Origin: Humidesulfovibrio sp.
GTDB taxonomy: Bacteria; Desulfobacterota; Desulfovibrionia; Desulfovibrionales; Desulfovibrionaceae
Direction: 5' to 3'
DNA length: 40,975 bases
Assembly (NCBI RefSeq): GCF_031082295.1
Contig: NZ_JAVHLD010000002.1
Span: 1 to 40,975, forward strand
Positions 8,076-14,935 of the stretch are shown in pieces. The notes beneath the pieces were generated by a model. It searched no databases. It had not been told where the DNA came from and was given only the letters and a program-made list of their open reading frames with translations. Numbering within the stretch: the first letter of the stretch is position 1; every line of letters starts with the position of its first letter. A program made the position numbers and the translations under genes.

Positions 8076-9476
8076 GTGAAATACCTTTTCCTGACCATTG
8101 CCGTTGTCGCTGCTCTCTCGACAAACATTTTTGCTCAGGAGCGGTCTTCAAAAGTTCGTCTTGTCGTACAACAAAACAACCAGGCTCTGGTAACCGAGAT
8201 TCGTCATTTGACCCTGCCAAAGGGCGAAGGCAGCGTTCTTTTGACCGACCTGCCGGCCACCATAGAGGCGCACACGCTTCAGGTTGACTCCAAGTCCTCG
8301 CCTCGAGCTCTCACCATTCGTGATCTCAGTCTTGAAAACGACCTGCTGACACCGACCAACCTGTTGCGCAAACACCTTGGCAAAGAGGTCATGCTCATCC
8401 TGCCTGATGGCAAGAGCCGCGATGGCCGTGTTCAGAAGCAGGCCACTATCATGTCCACTGAGGAGGCGCCCGTGTTCCTTGTAGATGGCGCACTCTACGC
8501 TGGGCCATACGATGCGATCATCTATCCGGAGCACCCCAAGAGCCTTTCGGCACGTCCAAGAATCGTGATGAACGTCAACAACACCGGCCAGGTCAAGCAA
8601 GACATCGAGCTGAGTTACATCGCTCGCGAGATTTCCTGGCGAATGGACTACGTCCTGACAATGAACAAAGCATCCACAAGCGGCCAACTCACAGGCTGGG
8701 TGACCATCCAGAACCGTTCAGGCGCTGATTTCACAAAGGCAGAAGTCGAACTGTTGGCCGGAGAGCCGCGAAGCGTTCAACAGTTCACTCCAAGGACCTT
8801 GTTCGCGAACCAAGCAAAGTCGGCTGCGATTTCACTCGAGTCTTCAAGCACGCCGGAAGAACTCTTTGAGTACCACCTCTACCCCTTGAAGCGTCCAGTC
8901 ACCCTGGCGAACCAGCAGTCCTCGCAGGTTCAGCTATTAGCTTCCGGCCGCCTGGACGTGAGCAAAAAACTGCTTGGGCACGCAAACGCCTTGCCATCTG
9001 GTCGCGACGTTGACCCCATCAAGGAACGGCTCGACACCATTATCTCTTTTCGGAACTCCGAGGTCATGGGTTTAGGGGTTCCGCTGCCCAAAGGCATCGT
9101 GAGAGCGTTTCAGTCAGAAGGCGGCAGCAAGCATTTTCTTGGTGAAGCGCCTATAGACCCCGCCCCCGCAGGCGAAATGGTAGATCTTCGCCTTGGGCAG
9201 GCGTTTGACGTCACAGTTGAACGAGTGGCCATGGAGTTCGAAAAGACCGGCAAGAACAGCTACAGGTGCTCCTGGGAGCTGCGGGTTAAAAACGCCAAGA
9301 AACAGAAGCAGCGGGTGGTTCTGCAGGAACTGATACCTGGCAACTGGAAGGTTCAAGATTCCACGCAGAAATGGACGAAGCGTTCTTCCGGAGTTCTGGA
9401 ATTTGCGTTGGATGTGCCAGCGCAAACAGCACAGGAGCCGCTTGTCATCAAGTACACCTTCACGACGGATCTTTAG
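8076..9476 (+). CDS. exported DUF4139 domain-containing protein
   Basis: A 466-residue protein with a Sec signal peptide (MKYLFLTIAVVAALSTNIFA, cut before QE). The body matches the DUF4139 family: an N-terminal beta-rich part (SVLLTDLPATIEAHTLQV), a central stretch with LSYIAREISWRMDYVL followed by GWVTIQNRSGADF, and a C-terminal beta sandwich with RVVLQELIPGNWKV. Family members are often exported and of unknown function. I chose GTG at 8076 because GGAGG (8066-8070) sits five bases upstream and the signal peptide begins exactly there; an upstream ATG at 7899 would bury it. Its role and substrate are unknown. Confidence 0.85.
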   Translation: MKYLFLTIAVVAALSTNIFAQERSSKVRLVVQQNNQALVTEIRHLTLPKGEGSVLLTDLPATIEAHTLQVDSKSSPRALTIRDLSLENDLLTPTNLLRKHLGKEVMLILPDGKSRDGRVQKQATIMSTEEAPVFLVDGALYAGPYDAIIYPEHPKSLSARPRIVMNVNNTGQVKQDIELSYIAREISWRMDYVLTMNKASTSGQLTGWVTIQNRSGADFTKAEVELLAGEPRSVQQFTPRTLFANQAKSAAISLESSSTPEELFEYHLYPLKRPVTLANQQSSQVQLLASGRLDVSKKLLGHANALPSGRDVDPIKERLDTIISFRNSEVMGLGVPLPKGIVRAFQSEGGSKHFLGEAPIDPAPAGEMVDLRLGQAFDVTVERVAMEFEKTGKNSYRCSWELRVKNAKKQKQRVVLQELIPGNWKVQDSTQKWTKRSSGVLEFALDVPAQTAQEPLVIKYTFTTDL

Positions 9477-9556
9477 CGGCGTCCTTCTGACGCTGAACTT
9501 GCTCTGTGTCCTCACATCGCGTAGCACACTGCCCACGAGTATAGGAGTGTGCAGTA

Positions 9557-10468
9557 GTGGGACACGGCTCTAAAGGCTTCATTTATGCCGCGCTCAGCGC
9601 TTGCTGCTTCGGCATGCTGGCGGTGCTGGGAAAGCTTGCCATGACTCACGGCCTGGAGGCCGCTGAGATCCTGCAGTACCGCTTCGGATTCGCAGGCCTG
9701 ATGCTGCTTGCCTATTTTGGGCTCACGGACCGTTCTGTTCTTCGCGCACGGCCCAAGACCCTGCTCAAGGCGGCCTTTCTCGGCATCGGCCTGTACCCGG
9801 TGCAAAGCTTCTGCTTCATGTCCTCACTCAAGTACATCCCCGCAGCCACGACCTCACTCATCCTCTACTTCTACCCGGTGGCGGTGACGCTTCTTTCCGC
9901 CCTACTCTTCAAAACCCGGCTGGATCGCCTCGTTGCCATTTCGCTGGCCCTGCTGGTTGCCGGGTGCGGGCTTGTGTTTTTCGATGCCTTCCTGCGCAGC
10001 ATCAGCCAGACAGGGCTGACTCTCGCCGTCGCTTCGATGCTGATCTTCTCGCTGTATCTTCTTTGCCTGGAATACCTGCTTGTCGGAGAGAACCCGCGCA
10101 CCATCTCCGTGTACGTTGTTGTCGCCACCGCCCTTGTCTACACGACGATGGCCCCGCCGACTCGTTTTCCCGACCTCGACATGTTCACCAAAGCACTGAC
10201 CATCCTGCTCGGCCTCGTACCGACAGCCCTGGCAGTGACCCTCTTGTACCGCGCGGTTGAGCTTGTGGGCAGCGCCAAGGCCTCAATCTGCTCCACCCTT
10301 GAACCCATCACAACGGTGCTCGCCTCTGCCTTGATTCTGGGCGAAGCCATCGTTCCGATACAGGTTGCTGGCATGGCGCTGATCCTTGCCGGGATCGCGC
10401 TTCCGAACCTCAAGGTTCTGAGTCTGGCCAAGCAGCCGGACAAGCCGACACAAACCCCCAACCCTTGA
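9557..10468 (+). CDS. EamA/DMT-superfamily transporter
   Basis: A 303-residue inner-membrane protein with about ten hydrophobic helices in two homologous EamA repeats (about 5-140 and 150-285). The first begins GFIYAALSACCFGMLAVLGKL, typical of drug/metabolite exporters; the second ends with EPITTVLASALILGEAI, the characteristic second-repeat motif. The start is GTG at 9557 with AGGAG (9543-9547) nine bases upstream. It lies 80 bases after the DUF4139 gene and 63 before the PilZ gene, on the same strand, so loose cotranscription is possible. The substrate cannot be predicted. Confidence 0.88.
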   Translation: MGHGSKGFIYAALSACCFGMLAVLGKLAMTHGLEAAEILQYRFGFAGLMLLAYFGLTDRSVLRARPKTLLKAAFLGIGLYPVQSFCFMSSLKYIPAATTSLILYFYPVAVTLLSALLFKTRLDRLVAISLALLVAGCGLVFFDAFLRSISQTGLTLAVASMLIFSLYLLCLEYLLVGENPRTISVYVVVATALVYTTMAPPTRFPDLDMFTKALTILLGLVPTALAVTLLYRAVELVGSAKASICSTLEPITTVLASALILGEAIVPIQVAGMALILAGIALPNLKVLSLAKQPDKPTQTPNP

Positions 10469-10531
10469 CGCCCCAACACCTTCAACATACATTTTTCGGT
10501 AGAGCATACCGACTCCACCAAGGGGCACCCC

Positions 10532-10891
10532 ATGGAAGAAAACCGCCGTCGCCGCAGCAGGGTAAACACGCATATTATTGCGCAATACCTCCAGAAAGGC
10601 AGCACTGTGTTCCAGCTCAGCACTGAGAATATCAGCCTGAAGGGAATGTTGGCCAAGCCTCAGCCCGGCATTTCCACTGGCGAGGTTGGCGTCATTCGCA
10701 TCGAACTTTCAAGCGAGGCCAGCATTGAAATCGAGTGCGAGATCATTCGAAGCGATACCACAGGCGTCGCCATAGACTTCAAGCCCATGGACGAAGACAG
10801 CTTCTTTCATCTGCGCAACCTGGTGCGCTACAATGCGCCAGATGCCGACCAAATCGACGACGAGCTCAAGTTCCCCGCCTTTGAGGACTAA
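10532..10891 (+). CDS. PilZ domain protein (candidate c-di-GMP receptor)
   Basis: A 119-residue single-domain protein. The N-terminal RRRRSR cluster (residues 5-10) provides the RxxxR motif, and NISLKGM (about 33-39) corresponds to the second c-di-GMP motif, normally D/NxSxxG. The remainder alternates strands (EVGVIRIELS, IEIECEIIRSDTTGVAIDF) as in the PilZ barrel. PilZ proteins bind cyclic di-GMP and adjust motility or surface traits; motAB 2.7 kb away is a possible but unproven target. AAGGGGC upstream of the ATG acts as ribosome binding site. A strong hairpin follows at 10912-10941. Confidence 0.85.
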   Translation: MEENRRRRSRVNTHIIAQYLQKGSTVFQLSTENISLKGMLAKPQPGISTGEVGVIRIELSSEASIEIECEIIRSDTTGVAIDFKPMDEDSFFHLRNLVRYNAPDADQIDDELKFPAFED

Positions 10892-10911
10892 GCGTTTCCT
10901 TGCCAAACAAG

Positions 10912-10941
10912 AAGCGGCGGCCCGTCTCCAGGCCGCCGCTT
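10912..10941. terminator. bidirectional terminator between PilZ gene and PEP-synthase-like gene
   Basis: AAGCGGCGGCC (10912-10922) pairs perfectly with GGCCGCCGCTT (10931-10941) over eleven bases, with an eight-base loop. The rightward tail is TTATTACTG, a weak T-run; the leftward tail is CTTCTTGTTT, T-rich. It therefore probably ends both the PilZ transcript and the convergent PEP-synthase-like transcript. Confidence 0.8.
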
Positions 10942-10995
10942 TATTACTGTTGCTCGTCTAGCGCCGCTAGCGCGTTGTCGCCAACGGCACCATTG

Positions 10996-13900
10996 CTACC
11001 ACTGCATAGACCGCTTCACGGCCATGGCCTTGGCCTGCTCGTCGTAGGTGGCGAAGCCGGCGTGGTGCATGGCGTCTTCTACAGTGTATGTCCAGTTCCA
11101 GCTGGAATAGATCACGGGCTTGTGGAAGGTGGAACGGAAGTGCTCCATCTCCTGGCGGTAGAAGGCTTCCTTGGGGCTCTCGATATTGTCGCGCAGCTGC
11201 TCGCTGAAACGGTCAAGCTCGCCCTCGTACCATTCCATGATGTCCTCGGCGGTGTTGTAGCGCTTGAGGATGTGGCCGTAGCCGTGCTCGTCGAGTAGCA
11301 TGCGAAGGCGGGCGAAGTGCTGCTCCTTCAGCCATGCGCCGAGTTCGGACACAGGGATGTTCAGGGCTTCGACCTCGGCCATCTGGACCTTGGTCTTACG
11401 GTAGGTGTCGGGCACGACCGATGCGGAGTCGATGCCGGCGATGGCCACCAGGCCGCGCAGGATCTCGCTGTTGGACACGCCCTGGCCGCAGAAGCCGACC
11501 TTCTTCACGTACTTCTGACCCGCGAAGATGGTCACCAGGATGGCCCAAACGACAGCGGGATCTTCCTCGTCGTAGATGTGCTGCAGGCGGGGATTGTCGC
11601 GGTCGGTGGCCAGCACCATCTGGGTCATGTCGTTGGAGCCGATGGAGAAGCCGTCGACCTCCTGCAGGAACTCCTTGCAAAGAATGGCGTTGCTGGGAAT
11701 TTCCGCCATAAGGATGAGCTTGACCCCGTCCTTGCCGGACTCGATGTTGTGCACCTGCTTCAGGTAGCGCTTCATGCTGCGCGCCTCTTCAAGGGTGCGC
11801 ACGAAGGGCAGCATGATCTGCAGGTTCTTGCCGCCGAAGATGCCGCGCGCCAGCTTGAAGGCCTCAAGCTCCCAGTCGTGGATGTTGCGCGACACGCCGC
11901 GGAAGCCCAGCATGGGGTTGTCTTCGTCGTGCTCGAACAGCAGCCCGCCCAGGAGGTTGCGGTACTCATTGGTCTTGAAGTCCGTGGTGCGGTAGACGAT
12001 GTTCTTGCCGTAGAAGGCCATGGCGAACAGGGCCAGGCCCTGGGCCAGAGTCTGGATGTAGTGCTCCTTGCCGGTGCGGAACCCGCGCGATTCAAGCAGC
12101 TTGCGGATGCGCTCCGGCAGGGTGCGCACCTCGTCCATTTCGGTCTTGAGGCCCATCTTGAGGGCCACTTCCTCGCGCAGGGCGGCGATGCGATCCAGCA
12201 CCTCGACCACGCCCGGCTCGTCCTTGATGCGCGCGGCGATCTTCTCGATCTCGCGCTCGTGGTCCTGCTTGGTCTTCTGGGCGTCGGCGTAGTTCTCGTT
12301 GATGTTGTCGACGACATCGGTGTAGCCCATGATGACGGCGATATGCTTCTTCAGGGAAACCGAGGTCTTGAGGGTCTCCAGGCGCTCGGTGGCGAAGCCG
12401 ATGTGCTCGTCGAGCTTCTTGTCCAGCTCGCGCAGGCGGCGGTGCAAGGCAAGCACCTCGTCGGTACCCTTTGTGTTTTCGCGCTCGGAGAGGGCAGCGA
12501 GCTCCTTGCCCAGACCGGTGACGAGGCCGACGTAGTCGCGCAGCTTGATGCGCATGTTGATGAGGCCGGAAGACAACTGCTCCTTCATGACCTTGGACAG
12601 GATGCCGTCCAGTTCACGCAGCTTGGCATCAACCAGGGAGTTCAGCACGCCCCGGTCATAGGCCTCAAGGGCCAGCGGATGTACGCTGATGTTGCCGAGC
12701 ATGAACTCGGCGCGCAGGAGGCCGACCTCAAAGTCGGGCACATGGCGCAGGCGCGACAGGAACAGCGACTGGCCGATGTCCGCCAGGATCAGGCCGACTT
12801 TGGTCTTGGTGGCCGGAAGCTTGCTCACGTCGATTTCGCCGCCAACGTCCACCAGGGGCAACAGGCCCCGGTACACGCGACCGCGCGAGCCGTCTACCGT
12901 GATCTCCTGCCCGTCGAGAGAGCGGATGACCTCCAGGCGCTGCAGGCCGATGACGGCCGGAATGCCCAGTTCGCGCGAGGTGATGGCGGCGTGGCTGGTG
13001 TCGCCGCCAACATCGGCCAGAATGGCGCTGGCGATGCGCATTCCCGGCACCATGTCCGGGTCGGTGCGCTCTGCGGCCAGGATGTCACCCTTGTTGACCT
13101 TGTTGAGTTCAAGGGCGGAACGCAGGAACTTCACGGTGCCCTGCCCGGCCCCGCGCGAGGCGCCGTTGCCTTCAAGGATCAACTCGGCGTCGTTCAGGGC
13201 CTTGGGGTCCACTTCCTTGCGCCGCATGAAAATGGTGTGCGGGTGCTGGTCGAAGTCGTCGTTCCAGCGGGTCTCGGGCCGGGCCTGAACGAACCACAGA
13301 CGGTCGGCGGAGTCGATGCAGAACTCGGTATCCATGATCATGCCGCCATAAGCCTTGGAGATGCCGCGAACGCCGCGGGCGACCTCCTCTGCCTGGGCAA
13401 GCGAGAGAGCCCAGCGAAACACCTCGTTCTCGTCAACATGCACGTCTTTGGTGCCGCCAAGATCCTCGTCGTAGACGATCTTCTTGTCCTTGCAGCCCAT
13501 GTAGCGGACCACGACCTCGCTGCCGTCGTCACGCTGGAAGACGTAGAACTTGTCGGGGGTGACCATGCCGCCCACAACTGCCTCGCCGAGGCCGTAGCTG
13601 GCGTCGATGGAAACAAGATCGTTGCGGTCGGTGCCACGGCAGCCGGTGGCCGTGTCTGCGCTGAAGGCCGTGCCGGAAATGAGCGGGTTGATCATGCGCA
13701 TGATGCACACCGAGAGGGAGGTGTTCTCGATGGCCCATTCCTTCTTGGCCGTTTCGGCGATGGTGTCGTCGCCGGTCTGCTCGGCCTTGTGCACCGCGTC
13801 GAGGATGGCTTCGCGGCGGTAGGTCATGCTGCGCAGATTGTAGGCAGAGGCACAATCCCAGTGGTAGGCCTCGACGCAACGGTCTTCGCCCACGATGTTC

Positions 13901-14592
13901 AGGTAGGTGTCCTGCAGGCCGGCAAAGGCCTTCTTGCGGCTGTCCTCGCCCGCGGCTGAGGAGCGCACGGCCATGGGCTCGTTCTCCAGGCCGGCATCGG
14001 CGCAGATGTCGAGATAGGCGCGGCGGACGGAATCAACGACCTCCTGAGGGGGGTCGACCGAAAGAATGGCCGCCTGGACGAGGACAGAACGCTTGCGCAG
14101 CTGGTCGATGCCCTCCGGCGAGGTGGCGAAGCCCTCGACAACATTGTTCACGAAGGTACGCAGCTTGATGAGCGTGCCGGAATTGCGGACCAGCTCTTCC
14201 CTGATGCGCTTGGAGATGCGGCGGGTGAACTTGCGAAGGAATTCAACGTCGCGGTTGACCTCGTCGTCGTTCCAGTCTGTGGCGTTGTATTCCTTGTCCA
14301 CGATGGAGCGCACAAGAGCCGCGTTGACCTTGGTCTCATCAAGCAACATGTGGAAAGCGTTGGAGGAAATGGCTCTGAATTGCGGGGCGCGGATGCCGGG
14401 AACCTGGCTGATGATGGCGGTGTTGTAGTTCTTTCCGCCGACAATCAGCTCGGCGTCAGGTCCAATCTGGACGATGTCGGCGCCAGTGAGGACGATTTTC
14501 TTTGTGAGATCGGTCGCTGCGGCAGGCTTGGACTTGGACTCGGCTCCAGCGCCTTCGGGCTTTTCGCCCTGTTCCTTCTTGCTCTTGGCCAT
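10996..14592 (-). CDS. PEP synthase / pyruvate,phosphate dikinase-like enzyme with large helical insertion
   Basis: Predicted to phosphorylate pyruvate to PEP. The N-terminal ATP-binding domain has PMAVRSSAAGEDSRKKAFAG (about 207-226). The swivelling phosphohistidine domain has GGDTSHAAITSRELGIPAV with catalytic His534. The C-terminal barrel has EIPSNAI, GFSIGSNDMTQ and FCGQGVSN with Cys1035. E. coli PpsA is about 790 residues; this protein has 1198. The extra length is mainly a segment at about 650-835, rich in charged heptads and interrupting the barrel, and a C-terminal ~130 residues after the catalytic cysteine region. The first ~30 residues are Lys/Glu/Ala-rich. I start at 14592, where AAGGAGGAG immediately precedes the ATG; another ATG lies nine codons upstream. 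Regulatory candidates are in the 343-base gap after pyc. PEPS or PPDK chemistry is likely, but the direction and the phosphate donor are unproven. Confidence 0.85.
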   Translation of the reverse strand: MAKSKKEQGEKPEGAGAESKSKPAAATDLTKKIVLTGADIVQIGPDAELIVGGKNYNTAIISQVPGIRAPQFRAISSNAFHMLLDETKVNAALVRSIVDKEYNATDWNDDEVNRDVEFLRKFTRRISKRIREELVRNSGTLIKLRTFVNNVVEGFATSPEGIDQLRKRSVLVQAAILSVDPPQEVVDSVRRAYLDICADAGLENEPMAVRSSAAGEDSRKKAFAGLQDTYLNIVGEDRCVEAYHWDCASAYNLRSMTYRREAILDAVHKAEQTGDDTIAETAKKEWAIENTSLSVCIMRMINPLISGTAFSADTATGCRGTDRNDLVSIDASYGLGEAVVGGMVTPDKFYVFQRDDGSEVVVRYMGCKDKKIVYDEDLGGTKDVHVDENEVFRWALSLAQAEEVARGVRGISKAYGGMIMDTEFCIDSADRLWFVQARPETRWNDDFDQHPHTIFMRRKEVDPKALNDAELILEGNGASRGAGQGTVKFLRSALELNKVNKGDILAAERTDPDMVPGMRIASAILADVGGDTSHAAITSRELGIPAVIGLQRLEVIRSLDGQEITVDGSRGRVYRGLLPLVDVGGEIDVSKLPATKTKVGLILADIGQSLFLSRLRHVPDFEVGLLRAEFMLGNISVHPLALEAYDRGVLNSLVDAKLRELDGILSKVMKEQLSSGLINMRIKLRDYVGLVTGLGKELAALSERENTKGTDEVLALHRRLRELDKKLDEHIGFATERLETLKTSVSLKKHIAVIMGYTDVVDNINENYADAQKTKQDHEREIEKIAARIKDEPGVVEVLDRIAALREEVALKMGLKTEMDEVRTLPERIRKLLESRGFRTGKEHYIQTLAQGLALFAMAFYGKNIVYRTTDFKTNEYRNLLGGLLFEHDEDNPMLGFRGVSRNIHDWELEAFKLARGIFGGKNLQIMLPFVRTLEEARSMKRYLKQVHNIESGKDGVKLILMAEIPSNAILCKEFLQEVDGFSIGSNDMTQMVLATDRDNPRLQHIYDEEDPAVVWAILVTIFAGQKYVKKVGFCGQGVSNSEILRGLVAIAGIDSASVVPDTYRKTKVQMAEVEALNIPVSELGAWLKEQHFARLRMLLDEHGYGHILKRYNTAEDIMEWYEGELDRFSEQLRDNIESPKEAFYRQEMEHFRSTFHKPVIYSSWNWTYTVEDAMHHAGFATYDEQAKAMAVKRSMQW

Positions 14593-14722
14593 GCTCTCCT
14601 CCTTGGCATCTTGGGGCATCGGGGCCGTATGGCCGCATCAGAGGACACAAATGCGTCCATCCCTGTGCACGAGCCTCTCGTGGAAGTGGGATGAGGACGC
14701 GGTTCGTCTTCTCGTTCGAACT

Positions 14723-14752
14723 GCGATACACCGTTTGCCGACTCTACGTCAA
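14723..14752 (-). promoter_or_regulatory. candidate promoter of the PEP-synthase-like gene
   Basis: On the minus strand TTGACG (14747-14752) is followed after 18 bases by TATCGC (14723-14728). The -35 is good (five of six) and the -10 weak (three of six). The palindrome TTGTATGTACAA directly abuts the -35, so its centre falls near -42, a position typical of activators contacting the polymerase. Confidence 0.35.
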
Positions 14753-14764
14753 TTGTACATACAA
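14747..14764. repeat. 18-base element, copy A
   Basis: CGTCAATTGTACATACAA; differs from copy B at 14889-14906 by one base. Read on the minus strand it contains the near-palindrome TTGTA-TG-TACAA followed by TTGACG. Likely a transcription factor site; the factor is unknown. Confidence 0.6.
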
Positions 14765-14876
14765 CAACAGTCGCAGATAATCGAGAAGGCCTTGATGCGT
14801 GGGGTTTTTGGCAGGAATGAGAGGGTCAAAGAAACGCAGCAGAAAGGGACAGACTCAAGAAAAGAGTCGCGGACAA

Positions 14877-14929
14877 CCTCCGGCTGCGCGTCAATTGCAC
14901 ATACAAGCAACTAGACGCGCAGCCGGAGG
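14877..14929 (-). terminator. 16-bp perfect hairpin downstream of pyruvate carboxylase
   Basis: CCTCCGGCTGCGCGTC (14877-14892) pairs with GACGCGCAGCCGGAGG (14914-14929) without mismatch around a 21-base loop. It begins seven bases after the pyc stop codon. No T-run follows on the minus strand, so it may act as a 3'-end stabiliser, a Rho-assisted terminator or a control element rather than a classical terminator. Its loop carries copy B of the 18-base element. Confidence 0.6.
14889..14906. repeat. 18-base element, copy B, in the hairpin loop
   Basis: CGTCAATTGCACATACAA; 17 of 18 bases match copy A at 14747-14764. The first four bases belong to the hairpin stem and the rest to the loop. Unlike copy A it is not followed by a plausible -10 hexamer. 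Confidence 0.6.
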
Positions 14930-14935
14930 AGCGAC

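Larger units (their letters stand above)
14593..14935. other. regulatory spacer between pyc and PEP-synthase-like gene
   Basis: This 343-base gap contains no credible gene. It holds a long perfect hairpin just downstream of pyc (14877-14929), two copies of an 18-base element (14889-14906 and 14747-14764), a candidate leftward promoter (14723-14752), and a leader of about 120 bases running to the PEP-synthase-like start codon. Confidence 0.6.

Noticed and set aside
11317-13959. An 880-residue open frame opposite the PEP-synthase-like gene
   Set aside because: Same explanation: it is the complement of biased codons, with no recognisable protein features, while the minus strand encodes clear catalytic motifs.
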